DNA from: Pedobacter fastidiosus
GTDB taxonomy: Bacteria; Bacteroidota; Bacteroidia; Sphingobacteriales; Sphingobacteriaceae
DNA: 64,000 bases
Assembly (NCBI RefSeq): GCF_014306625.1
Contig: NZ_JACRYL010000002.1
Location: 62,001-126,000, forward strand
Reading direction: 5' to 3'
Of this stretch, positions 1 through 8,391 are shown in pieces. The notes beneath the pieces were generated by a model. The model was not told the origin of the DNA. It saw only the letters and a list, made by a program, of their open reading frames with translations, and searched no databases. Each line of letters starts with the position of its first letter. Within the stretch, counting starts at the first letter, position 1. The position numbers and the translations under genes were made by a program.

Positions 1-20
1 CATCCGATAGCTATCGGATG
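1..20. repeat. Perfect 20-bp palindrome at the window edge
   Basis: CATCCGATAGCTATCGGATG is perfectly self-complementary and abuts the first RGTKQSH-type repeat. It may be the end of a longer repeat block or a terminator stem of the gene to the left, which lies outside the window. The role is not determinable from here. Confidence 0.6.
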
Positions 21-184
21 CGAGGTACGAAGCAATCTCATTCTACGAGGTCAGATTGCTTCAGCACTCACAAACCCGGCTTCGCAATGACGACAGCCAT
101 ACCGTCATTGCGAGGCACGAAGCAATCTCATTCTACAGATTCAGATAGCTTCAGCTCGCTCAAGCCAGGCTTCGCAATGACGAG
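19..184. repeat. Two tandem RGTKQSH-type palindromic repeats
   Basis: Two units (about 19-94 and 113-184) each run from GCGAGG(T/C)ACGAAGCAATCTC to GCTTCGCAATGACGA, with diverged middles. The same arms recur at 2646, 5273, 6470 and 14617. The block has no stop in one frame, so it can be read as an N-terminal extension of the next gene, but that translation (two RGTKQSHST blocks) is repeat-derived. Confidence 0.85.
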
Positions 185-1592
185 CACAGTGCTCAAGTAT
201 GTTGCAACACTATTTTTAGTTTATTTATCTTCCTCAATCAACTCATACGCCCAAACCCAAAACACTGATAATCTCTACAAAAAACCTTTAGTTGATGTTT
301 TAAAAGAAATTCAAACCCGATTCAAGGTTCAAATTAAATATTCCGAACCGCAGGTGAAAGATAAGTGGGTAAACTATGCCGATTGGCGTTTTAGAGCAGA
401 TGTTGATGAAACCCTAACGAATGTGCTTACCCCTTTGGATATGAAAGTGAACAAAGAAAAGCTTGGGGTTTATAAGTTGAAAGAGTATGAATATTACCGA
501 TGGGAAGTTCAAGATGGCTGGGCATATTTGGATAATTTGGCCTCAAAATACAACGATAAAGCCAGTTGGGAAAAGCGTAAGGCAGAAATCAAACCTGAGT
601 TATATCAGGCTTTAATGTTATCGCCATTACCTGCAAAACCATCATCAAAGCCAATAATTACTGCGAAAAGAATTTTCGATGGTTATTCAGTCGAAAACAT
701 TGCTCTGGAGATTTTGCCTGGCGTTTGGATTAACGGCTCACTCTATAAACCATTAAAGGCAAAAGGCAAAATACCTGTGGTTTTATCTCCTGATGGCCAT
801 TGGGAAAAGCAACGTTACCGAGCCGATTGCCAGATTCGTTGCGCAACCATCGCCCGAATGGGTGCCATGGCTTTCAGCTACGATTTATTTGCTTGGGGCG
901 AATCGATGCTCCAATTTAAGTATGAAGACCACCGCCGTAGTTTAGCTCAAACTATTCAAACCTTAGGCGGAATCCGTATTCTGGATTATTTTTCTTCTTT
1001 AAAAGAAACCGATACAAACAGAATTGGCATCAGCGGTGGCTCAGGCGCCGGAAGTCATTGTATTTTAATGACCGCAATGGATGATAGAATTAAACTTAGC
1101 GCACCTGTGGTTGCCATGTCATCCTACTTTTATGGTGGTTGCCCATGCGAAAGTGGAATGCCAATTCATCAATGCGGAGGTGGAACAGATAATGTGGAAT
1201 TGGCTGCAATGGCTGCCCCGCGGCCACAGTTGTTGGTGTCGGATGGGAGTGATTGGACGGCTCATACACCTGAACATGATTTCCCTTATCTGCAAAAAAT
1301 GTATGGCTATTATGGTGTAAAGGATAGAGTGGAGAATGTTCACTTACCAGATGAAAAACATGATTTCGGTATCAATAAACGCATTGCGCTTTACGATTTT
1401 TTAATCAAGAATTTCAAGCTAAATGGTAATGCTATTAAAGATAAATCTGGAAAATATGATGAAAGTAAAGTAACAATAGAAAAAGAAAATGCTATGTATG
1501 TTTTCGGAGATAAAGGTGAGAAATTACCTAAAAATGCCGTAATGGGATTTGAAAATTTGGAGAAATTGTTTCCTTTAAATACAATTAAATAA
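177..1592 (+). CDS. Secreted alpha/beta-hydrolase, acetylxylan-esterase-like, with STN-like N-terminal segment
   Basis: Probable periplasmic or secreted carbohydrate esterase. From ATG 177 (471 aa) the N-terminus is a good signal peptide (hydrophobic VATLFLVYL, cleavage after SYA). About residues 35-100 look like the small STN/FecR-C fold (LVDVLKEIQTRFKVQIKY). The hydrolase domain has the nucleophile elbow GISGGSGAG (Ser near residue 289) and a late catalytic His in DEKHDFG (near residue 395). The frame stays open to position 18, but that extension is only repeat translation, and ATG 177 itself lies in the repeat end; GTG 189 is an alternative. It opens the rhamnose-glycan locus, so a role in deacetylating that glycan is likely but the substrate is not shown. 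Confidence 0.75.
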   Translation: MTSTVLKYVATLFLVYLSSSINSYAQTQNTDNLYKKPLVDVLKEIQTRFKVQIKYSEPQVKDKWVNYADWRFRADVDETLTNVLTPLDMKVNKEKLGVYKLKEYEYYRWEVQDGWAYLDNLASKYNDKASWEKRKAEIKPELYQALMLSPLPAKPSSKPIITAKRIFDGYSVENIALEILPGVWINGSLYKPLKAKGKIPVVLSPDGHWEKQRYRADCQIRCATIARMGAMAFSYDLFAWGESMLQFKYEDHRRSLAQTIQTLGGIRILDYFSSLKETDTNRIGISGGSGAGSHCILMTAMDDRIKLSAPVVAMSSYFYGGCPCESGMPIHQCGGGTDNVELAAMAAPRPQLLVSDGSDWTAHTPEHDFPYLQKMYGYYGVKDRVENVHLPDEKHDFGINKRIALYDFLIKNFKLNGNAIKDKSGKYDESKVTIEKENAMYVFGDKGEKLPKNAVMGFENLEKLFPLNTIK

Positions 1593-1606
1593 TGTTTTAT
1601 TCTTGC

Positions 1607-1687
1607 CGTCATTCCCACGCAGGTGGGAATCTTAAAGCATAAGCAAACCTTATCATTAAGATTCTCAGTCAAGCTGAGAATGACGAC
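1607..1687. repeat. Second palindromic repeat family between genes
   Basis: The outer arms CGTCATTCCCACGCAGG and GTCAAGCTGAGAATGACGAC, with inner GGGAATCTTAA / TTAAGATTCTC, form an imperfect inverted repeat of about 80 bp. It differs from the RGTKQSH type but shares the CGTCATT/AATGACG ends. It fills most of the gap between the esterase and the TIM-barrel gene and could act as a transcript-end hairpin. Confidence 0.75.
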
Positions 1688-1747
1688 CGGTCATGGTTGG
1701 TGTTTTAACGAGCTGACAAATAATCATTAAAGCAACAAAAGAAAATT

Positions 1748-2677
1748 ATGCAATATCAAAACAGGAGAACTTTTATTACAAATACCACTTTACTTGCAGG
1801 AGCTTTGTTCATTCCGAATCAGTTGCTTATGGCATCTGAAAAGGTGAACAGGTATAAGATTGCCGTGATTGATTTGATGATTCTGAAACGTCAGAAAATT
1901 AGTGCTTTGCCATTAGCTAGAGAAATTGGGGCAGACGGTTTAGAAATAGATATGGGCGGTTTGGGGGATAGAGAAACTTTCGACAATAAACTCGCTGACC
2001 CGAAAATTCGTCAGGAGTATTTAGAAAAAGCAAAGGAATTAAACCTCGAAATCTGCTCTTTAGCGATGACGGGTTTTTATGCACAATCTTTCGCAAAACG
2101 ACCAACTTACCAAAAAATGATTCAGGATTGTTTGGATACTGCAAAAGCAATGAATGTAAAAGTGGTTTTTCTTCCATTAGGTGTTCAAGGCGATTTAGTT
2201 AAAAACCCGGAATTGCGTAAGCCAATTGTAGAAAGGTTAAAAGTAGCAGGAAAAATGGCCTCGAATGCTGGTGTTGTAATCGGAATTGAAACAGCGCTGG
2301 ATGCTTCAGGCGAACTTCAATTATTGAAAGATGTGGGTTCTAAAAACGTAAAAAGCTATTTCAATTTCTCCAATGCCATTAAAAATGGAAGAGATTTACA
2401 CACTGAGTTGAGGATTTTGGGCAGAAAAAATATCATTCAAATCCATGCAACGAATGAAGATGGCGTTTGGTTGCAAAACGATCCAAAAATCAATTTAAAC
2501 AAAGTAAAAGAAACTCTTGATGATATGGGATGGAAAGGTTGGTTAGTGGTTGAGAGAAGTAGAGATGCTACACAACCAACCAATGTGAAATACAATTTTA
2601 GTGCGAATACGAGCTACTTGAAATCAGTGTTTCAAATCGATAAATCGTCATTGCGAGGTACGAAGCAATCTCATTAG
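1748..2677 (+). CDS. Sugar phosphate isomerase/epimerase family TIM-barrel protein, exported
   Basis: A 309-aa xylose-isomerase-like TIM barrel of the kind common in Bacteroidota glycan loci. The N-terminus NRRTFITNTTLLAGALF has a twin-arginine-like start and a hydrophobic core, so export is likely, possibly by Tat. Barrel features include GADGLEIDMGG, VVFLPLG, VVIGIETALD and a late GWLVVERS strand, with acidic and His residues (QIHATNEDG) suited to metal binding. The exact reaction is unknown. The last residues (SLRGTKQSH) are encoded by half of a palindromic repeat that also supplies the TAG stop, so the ancestral C-terminus probably ended near FQIDK. The next gene follows within 6-63 bp. 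Confidence 0.8.
   Translation: MQYQNRRTFITNTTLLAGALFIPNQLLMASEKVNRYKIAVIDLMILKRQKISALPLAREIGADGLEIDMGGLGDRETFDNKLADPKIRQEYLEKAKELNLEICSLAMTGFYAQSFAKRPTYQKMIQDCLDTAKAMNVKVVFLPLGVQGDLVKNPELRKPIVERLKVAGKMASNAGVVIGIETALDASGELQLLKDVGSKNVKSYFNFSNAIKNGRDLHTELRILGRKNIIQIHATNEDGVWLQNDPKINLNKVKETLDDMGWKGWLVVERSRDATQPTNVKYNFSANTSYLKSVFQIDKSSLRGTKQSH
2646..2677. repeat. Half-unit of the RGTKQSH repeat inside a coding end
   Basis: CGTCATTGCGAGGTACGAAG continues as CAATCTCATTAG and matches the left arm of the full elements at 5273 and 6470. Only one arm is present. It forms the final codons and stop of the TIM-barrel gene. Confidence 0.85.
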
Positions 2678-2740
2678 GGAATTATGAAAACCAGAAAGAT
2701 GCAAAGTATAAATAAAAAGAAAATTATAATTAGTTGGTTC

Positions 2741-5266
2741 ATGTCTCCACGAACTAAACTATTTATATCATTTTCACTTCTCGTAATTTTCTTTTCGTTA
2801 TTATCATTAAAAGCAAGTGCAATAGATATTTACGTTTCAAAAAATGGTTCGGATGCTAACTTAGGTACCAAAGAAAAACCACTTGCTTCACTGCATTCAG
2901 CCATTAGAAAAGCCCGCGAATTAAGACGTTTGAATGATTCTTCGATTAAAGGAGGAATCAAAATCATCATTGAAAAAGGATTTTACCAACTTCATGAACC
3001 TATAATTCTTCGTCCAGAAGATTCAGGTACAAAAGATAGTCCGACGGAAATTATGGCTACTGAAAAAGTGATTTTAAGCGGGGGTGTAAAAATTAATGGT
3101 TGGAAAAAACTAACTGGTACAATTCCGGGATTGCCAAAAGAATCTTTAGGGAAAGTTTGGGTTGCTAACGCTCCCAACTTCCATGGAAATGATTTATTAT
3201 TCCGACAGCTTTGGATTAATGGAAATAAGGCCATTCGGGCAAAAAACTACAATGGCGATGCTATGGGTAGGATTTTATCGTGGGATAATGAAAACCAAAC
3301 CTGTAAAATTCCACTTCAAAAAAACGTCAATTTAGCAAATATTAAAGGGATGGAAATGCTCATTCACCAATGGTGGGCAATTGCAAATCTTCGGGTTAAA
3401 TCGGTAAAAGTTAACGGAAATACTGCTGAACTCTCATTTATGCAGCCCGAAAGCAGAATTCAATCAGAACATCCTTGGCCAGCACCGTGGATTTCTGAAA
3501 AAACCGGAAATTCTGCATTCTACCTCACAAATGCTATTCAGTTTTTAAACGAGCCAGGCGAATGGTTTGAAGATTTACAACATCATAAACTTTATTATTG
3601 GCCGAAAGCTTCAGAGAATATGCTTAAGGCTGAAGCGATTGTACCTGCTTTAGAAAACCTCCTGAAAATTGAGGGAACGATTGATAATCCTGCTGCTTTT
3701 GTGCATTTTAAAGGTATTTCTTTTGAATACTCCACATGGTTGAGACCATCAAAACAAGGGCATGTTCCGCACCAGGCGGGGATGTACATGCTTGATGCTT
3801 ACAAACTGGACAAAGCCGGTACTCCCGATAAACCCACTTTGGAAAATCAGGCTTGGGTCGGCCGACCGGCATCAGCTGTTGAAGTAACTTATGCGAAAAA
3901 TACTTCCTTCGAATCTTGCAGTTTTATACATCTTGCCTCAACGGGATTGGATTATAAGAAAGGAACTTCAGACAATGAAATTAAAGGAAATTTATTTAAA
4001 GATATTGGTGGCTCAGCAATTTTAATCGGAACATTTTCCGATGAGGCAACAGAAGTTCATTTACCTTACAATCCATCAGATAAAAGAGAAATTTCATCCA
4101 ATAATAAAATAGAAAATAACCTAATTATCGATGTAACCAATGAAGATTGGGGTGCGGTTGGCATAGGAGCGGGTTATGTTCAGGGTATTAAAATTTTGCA
4201 TAACGAAATCAGCGATGTTTCTTATTCGGGCATCAGTATGGGCTGGGGTTGGACGAAATTGGAAAATGCGATGAAGAATAATACCATCAGTGCTAACAAA
4301 ATCCATCACTACGGTAAACATATGTATGATGTGGCCGGGATATATACTTTATCTGCTCAGCCCGAATCTTTCATCACTGAAAACGTTGTCGATAGTATTT
4401 ATAAAGCACCTTTTGCCCATCTTCCTGAGCATTGGTTTTATCTTTATACCGATGAGGGTTCATCTTCTTTTACGATAAAAAACAATTGGACACCAACGGA
4501 AAAATATCTTCAAAATGCCAATGGGCCGAATAATTTATGGGAAAATAACGGACCGAAAGTTGTCGAAAATATTAAGCAAAATGCTGGTTTAGAAAAACCT
4601 TTTCAATATTTGTTAAGGGAGAAAGCAATTTATTCCAATCGCGGAATCAATCAAGCAGAAGCTAAATCGGTGGTTTTTGAATTGGTTTTTAAGTCTGATA
4701 ATCTACCGGGAAAGAATACTTTAGAAACTTTCGCTAAGGAAAATAACCTTCTGCCTAGCTCAATTTATAAGTGGAATAATCGATTGGTTATTTACACTTC
4801 CAACTTAAAAGTAGAAAGTTTGCAACAAACTTTGAAACGTTTAGATGCATCAGAAATTAAGCTTTATGATAATCTATTTTACGAATTCAACAGAGAGAAA
4901 AACTGCGGTGATAAGCCTGTAGCAGAATGGGATAATATCATTTTATCAGCCAATTTAGTTAACGATGAAAAGATGCAAAAGGAGTATTTAGATTATCATA
5001 AAACGCAGTTTGAGAAATGGCCTGAAATATCGAAAGGATTCTGTAATGCAGAATTTCAACGTTTGGCCATTTTCAAAAAGGATAGACAATTAATGTTGAT
5101 TATCAGCATTCCTAAAGGAAAAAAATTAGATGATTTGAATCCAAAAACAACTTTGAATAATCCAAAAGTAGATGAATGGAATGCAATAATGAAAAAATAT
5201 CAGGAAGGAATTGAAGGCACAAAACCCGATGAGGTTTGGGTGTTTTTTAAACCGATAGAGCAATAA
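2741..5266 (+). CDS. Secreted right-handed beta-helix protein with C-terminal L-rhamnose-mutarotase-like region
   Basis: From ATG 2741 (841 aa) the protein opens with a standard signal peptide (RTKLFISFSLLVIFF, cleavage near KASA); an in-frame ATG at 2684 adds 19 basic residues. The body, to about residue 620, starts DIYVSKNGSDANLGT and shows the parallel beta-helix pattern of pectinase-fold lyases and glycosidases, with coils such as NNKIENNLIIDV and GIKILHNEISDVSYSGIS. The last 110 residues resemble RhaM/DUF718 (EYLDYHKTQFEKWPEISKG, then VDEWNAIMKKYQEG and DEVWVFFKPI), and a weaker similar block precedes it (VVFELVFKSDNLPG). RhaM interconverts L-rhamnose anomers, which agrees with the GH78 gene downstream. 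The catalytic activity of the helix is not assignable. Confidence 0.72.
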   Translation: MSPRTKLFISFSLLVIFFSLLSLKASAIDIYVSKNGSDANLGTKEKPLASLHSAIRKARELRRLNDSSIKGGIKIIIEKGFYQLHEPIILRPEDSGTKDSPTEIMATEKVILSGGVKINGWKKLTGTIPGLPKESLGKVWVANAPNFHGNDLLFRQLWINGNKAIRAKNYNGDAMGRILSWDNENQTCKIPLQKNVNLANIKGMEMLIHQWWAIANLRVKSVKVNGNTAELSFMQPESRIQSEHPWPAPWISEKTGNSAFYLTNAIQFLNEPGEWFEDLQHHKLYYWPKASENMLKAEAIVPALENLLKIEGTIDNPAAFVHFKGISFEYSTWLRPSKQGHVPHQAGMYMLDAYKLDKAGTPDKPTLENQAWVGRPASAVEVTYAKNTSFESCSFIHLASTGLDYKKGTSDNEIKGNLFKDIGGSAILIGTFSDEATEVHLPYNPSDKREISSNNKIENNLIIDVTNEDWGAVGIGAGYVQGIKILHNEISDVSYSGISMGWGWTKLENAMKNNTISANKIHHYGKHMYDVAGIYTLSAQPESFITENVVDSIYKAPFAHLPEHWFYLYTDEGSSSFTIKNNWTPTEKYLQNANGPNNLWENNGPKVVENIKQNAGLEKPFQYLLREKAIYSNRGINQAEAKSVVFELVFKSDNLPGKNTLETFAKENNLLPSSIYKWNNRLVIYTSNLKVESLQQTLKRLDASEIKLYDNLFYEFNREKNCGDKPVAEWDNIILSANLVNDEKMQKEYLDYHKTQFEKWPEISKGFCNAEFQRLAIFKKDRQLMLIISIPKGKKLDDLNPKTTLNNPKVDEWNAIMKKYQEGIEGTKPDEVWVFFKPIEQ

Positions 5267-5272
5267 TACACT

Positions 5273-5332
5273 CGTCATTGCGAGGCACGAAGCAATCTCT
5301 CTAAATAGATTGCTTCGTGCCTCGCAATGACG
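5273..5332. repeat. Complete RGTKQSH-type palindrome (60 bp)
   Basis: The left arm CGTCATTGCGAGGCACGAAG and right arm CTTCGTGCCTCGCAATGACG are perfect complements around CAATCTCTCTAAATAGATTG. It sits between the beta-helix gene and the oxidoreductase gene and would form a long RNA hairpin. Confidence 0.93.
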
Positions 5333-5356
5333 ACTTAAGAAATAAAAAATAATATC

Positions 5357-6442
5357 ATGTTAAGATTAGGGATTTTAGGTTTAGGAGAGGGCAGAAGTAC
5401 AATTTCTGCATCATTGGCGAGCAAAAAATTTAAGCTCATTCAAATTTGCGATGCCAATAAAAAGCTTTGTGAAGAACGGGCTTTGGAGTTCGATTTCGAG
5501 AACTGGACAACCAATTACGAGGATATGTTAACTAGTGATAAAATCGATATGATTGCGATTTACACTCCAGACCATTTGCATTTTGAGCACATTAAATTAG
5601 CACTCCAACATGGGAAACACGTAGTTTGTACCAAACCTTTCATCGATGATTTATCGCAAGCCAATGAACTTTTAGAGTTGGCTAAAAAATCAAGAAAAAA
5701 GATTTTTGTTGGGCAAAGTTCAAGGTTTTTTGAACCTGCCATGCGCCAAAAGAAAGATTTCGATAAAGGTTTAATCGGCGAATTAATCACGATCGAAAGT
5801 TATTATCATGCCGATCATCGCTGGTTTTTAGAAAAAGGCTGGTCGCTAAAACAATCTTTCAAATGGTTGTATGGTGGTTTAAGCCACCCAACAGATTTTA
5901 TTCGCTGGTATATGCCCGATATTGAAGAAGTAATGGGTTACGGAATGCTAAGTAGCGATGGACAAAAAGCGGGACTTAAAAATCAGGATACGATGCACTT
6001 CATTTTCAAAGCAAAAGACGGCCGAATTGCAAGGGTAAGTGGCGCTTATACCGGACCAACTCAACCTTCAAGTCGCGATAGTGGCATGAGCTGCATTCTC
6101 CGCGGAACAGAGGGTGCTAGTCAAGCCGATTACCATGAATTGCGTTACTCGGTTACGACAAAAACCGGCGAAGAAAAGATTATTACCTGGGGCGATTCTA
6201 CTTTGAAACATTATTTCCGTTTCGAGGGACAAAGCCATCATGCAGGGGAATATCAAAACTATTTGGATTATTTCGCTGACAGCATCAATAATAAGTTTAC
6301 CGCTTATCCCGATTTAAAAGAGGGCATCGGCACAATTGCACTTTTGCAAGCCATGGATAAATCGATGGAAACAGGTTTGCCGGTAAAAATTGATGATATT
6401 TTGAAAGCCAATAACATTACAAGGGAATCGATAGGATTGTAA
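5357..6442 (+). CDS. Gfo/Idh/MocA family oxidoreductase
   Basis: A 361-aa NAD(P)-dependent sugar oxidoreductase. The Rossmann motif is at the extreme N-terminus (LGILGLGEGRSTIS). The family strand IAIYTPDHLHFEHIKLAL and the loop HVVCTKPF, in the EKP position, follow at about residues 70-95. The C-terminal domain has the dehydrogenase-type GGLSHPTDFIRW with His and Asp in the usual active-site spacing. No signal peptide is seen, so it should be cytoplasmic, acting on a sugar released by the exported enzymes of the locus. Palindromic repeats bound it on both sides. The specific substrate is not visible. Confidence 0.88.
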   Translation: MLRLGILGLGEGRSTISASLASKKFKLIQICDANKKLCEERALEFDFENWTTNYEDMLTSDKIDMIAIYTPDHLHFEHIKLALQHGKHVVCTKPFIDDLSQANELLELAKKSRKKIFVGQSSRFFEPAMRQKKDFDKGLIGELITIESYYHADHRWFLEKGWSLKQSFKWLYGGLSHPTDFIRWYMPDIEEVMGYGMLSSDGQKAGLKNQDTMHFIFKAKDGRIARVSGAYTGPTQPSSRDSGMSCILRGTEGASQADYHELRYSVTTKTGEEKIITWGDSTLKHYFRFEGQSHHAGEYQNYLDYFADSINNKFTAYPDLKEGIGTIALLQAMDKSMETGLPVKIDDILKANNITRESIGL

Positions 6443-6469
6443 AATTTTGCAACTAAAACATACAACGGT

Positions 6470-6529
6470 CGTCATGGCGAGGTACGAAGCAATCTAATTA
6501 GAGAGATTGCTTCGTACCTCGCCATGACG
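6470..6529. repeat. Complete RGTKQSH-type palindrome (60 bp), variant arms
   Basis: CGTCATGGCGAGGTACGAAG and CTTCGTACCTCGCCATGACG are perfect complements. The arms differ from the 5273 copy by matched changes on both sides (TTGCGAGGC to TGGCGAGGT), so the pairing has been preserved. Confidence 0.93.
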
Positions 6530-6720
6530 GGACGCTTTAAAGGCCATAGCACAGATTCTTCGTTAAGCTCTCAACCGGCCTAACAAATTTTTGGGGATGC
6601 ACTGTCAAAGCCAATGCAGAAACTTTAAAACAAAAATTTTAAGCCGGCAATTTTGTTTCTTTTGTTGTCAAAAGAAAAAAAGCCCGTCTGGCTAGGACAA
6701 TTACTAACCAAATAAACCAA
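6530..6720. other. Non-coding gap with a T-rich hairpin
   Basis: There is no open frame of note. A hairpin TTTCTTTTG / CAAAAGAAA lies at 6656-6677 and is followed by A-rich then GCCCGTCTGG sequence. It resembles repeat debris more than a promoter region, and no TAnnTTTG box is obvious just before the transporter start. Confidence 0.4.
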
Positions 6721-8310
6721 ATGGGAAACATTGTAGAACGATTAACCAGCCTTGATTACTTCATTGTAGTCGCGTACCTCATTATTCTGATTATCATCGG
6801 GTATCGGGCTAGTTTCTCAAAGAAAAAAGGTGAAGATGAAACCTTATTCCTCGCAAATAAATCACTAAACTGGAGTAGTATTGGCTTTAATATGTGGGGC
6901 ACAAATGTTGGCCCATCTATGCTGTTGGCTTTTGCAAGCATTGGTTACAGCACAGGCATTGTGGCGGTCAACTTCGATTGGTATGCCTTTATATTTCTGT
7001 TCTTATTAGCGATTGTTTTTGCTCCAAAATACCTAGCTGCAAAAGTGAGTACCATGCCCGAATTTATGGGCAATCGTTATGGCGATTCTACTCAAAATAT
7101 CCTCGCTTGGTATGCCTTAGTTAAAATTTTAATATCTTGGTTATCACTAGGCTTATTTGCTGGAGGATTTTTAGTTCGCCAGATTTTAGGTATCCCAATG
7201 TGGCAATCCGTTACAGTTTTGGTCGCTTTTGCAGGTTTATTTACTTTTTTCGGCGGATTAAAAGCCATTGCAAAAGTGAACGTTTTCCAAATGATTTTAT
7301 TGATTGCGGTTTCACTTTCCTTGATGCTCTTGGGCCTGCATAAAGTAGGTGGAATCTCAGCTCTGTACGCTAAAACACCCACACATTTTTGGAACTTAAT
7401 TCAGCCGGCTAGCGACCCAAAATATCCCTGGTATGCAATTTTACTAGGCTATCCGGTTGCAGCGGTCGCTTTTTTCTGCACTGATCAATCTATGGTTCAA
7501 TCGGTTTTAGGTGCTAAGAATTTAAAGCAAGGTCAGTTGGGTGTGAGCTTTATTGGCTGGTTAAAAATACTTTCATTGCCCTTATTTATCGGAACAGGAA
7601 TTATATGCTACGTGCTTTTTCCAAACCTGAAAGACCCGAACGAGGCTTATATGACCATGGTTACTAGCTTATTTCCGCCAGGGATGAACGGTTTGGTAAT
7701 TGTAGTTTTGATTGCCGTTTTAGTGGGTACCATCGGTTCCTCTTTAAATTCATTAAGTACCGTTTTTACAATGGATATTTATGTGAAGAAAATCAATCCG
7801 CAGGCGAGCAACAAACAAATTATTCGCATTGGCAGATGGGCAGTTGTTGCTGGTTGTATCTTTGCCGTTGTTGTGGTTTTGGCCATCGATAATATAAAAG
7901 GATTAAATTTATTTGATGTTTTTCAATCGGTTTTAGGTTTTATTGCACCGCCACTTTCGGTAGTATTTCTGCTAACGGTTCTTTGGAAAAGAACCACCAG
8001 AAAGGCAGTAAACTTTACACTTTCAATAGGTTCAATATTGAGCTTAGGAACCGGAGTAACCTATTTATGGATTTTACCACCCAATAAATATCCTTTCTGG
8101 CCACACTATTTAATGCTGTCGTTTTTCATTTTTGCAGGATTACTCATCATCGCAATGTTGATTTCCATATTGGATAGAACGCCGAGTATTTACACGATAA
8201 ACGAGGAACATCAATCGAACATTGAGAAACCGGATAGGGCAGTTTGGATTTCGTGGATTGCACTTGCTATTGTAATGGTAGCACTTTATATATTCTTTAA
8301 CGGTCACTAA
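6721..8310 (+). CDS. Sodium:solute symporter (SSS family)
   Basis: A 529-aa inner-membrane transporter with about 13-14 hydrophobic segments, starting with the first helix YFIVVAYLIILIIIGY. SSS hallmarks include the unwound first core helix NMWGTNVGPSMLLAFASIGYSTGI, the DQSMVQSVLGAKNLKQGQLG loop and GTIGSSLNSLSTVFTMDIY in the helix-8 sodium-site region. In this context it probably imports a sugar such as rhamnose or an oligosaccharide with Na+, but specificity cannot be read from sequence. It lies between the oxidoreductase and the rhamnosidase on the same strand. Confidence 0.9.
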   Translation: MGNIVERLTSLDYFIVVAYLIILIIIGYRASFSKKKGEDETLFLANKSLNWSSIGFNMWGTNVGPSMLLAFASIGYSTGIVAVNFDWYAFIFLFLLAIVFAPKYLAAKVSTMPEFMGNRYGDSTQNILAWYALVKILISWLSLGLFAGGFLVRQILGIPMWQSVTVLVAFAGLFTFFGGLKAIAKVNVFQMILLIAVSLSLMLLGLHKVGGISALYAKTPTHFWNLIQPASDPKYPWYAILLGYPVAAVAFFCTDQSMVQSVLGAKNLKQGQLGVSFIGWLKILSLPLFIGTGIICYVLFPNLKDPNEAYMTMVTSLFPPGMNGLVIVVLIAVLVGTIGSSLNSLSTVFTMDIYVKKINPQASNKQIIRIGRWAVVAGCIFAVVVVLAIDNIKGLNLFDVFQSVLGFIAPPLSVVFLLTVLWKRTTRKAVNFTLSIGSILSLGTGVTYLWILPPNKYPFWPHYLMLSFFIFAGLLIIAMLISILDRTPSIYTINEEHQSNIEKPDRAVWISWIALAIVMVALYIFFNGH

Positions 8311-8317
8311 AATATAA

Positions 8318-8374
8318 TTAACCACAGATGAAAAGGATGAACACGGATAAAAATCTGTGTAAATCTGTGGTTAA
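8318..8374. repeat. Nested CACAGAT inverted repeat
   Basis: TTAACCACAGAT and ATCTGTGGTTAA form the outer stem, with inner ACACGGAT / ATCTGTGT. It occupies nearly the whole gap between the symporter and the rhamnosidase and ends 17 bases before the rhamnosidase start. Similar CACAGAT repeats are dispersed in many bacterial genomes. Confidence 0.85.
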
Positions 8375-8391
8375 ACCCTTAATTAAATAAT

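Noticed and set aside
18..176. N-terminal extension of the esterase (two RGTKQSH blocks)
   Set aside because: It is direct translation of palindromic repeats, and it would bury the signal peptide that begins at 177.
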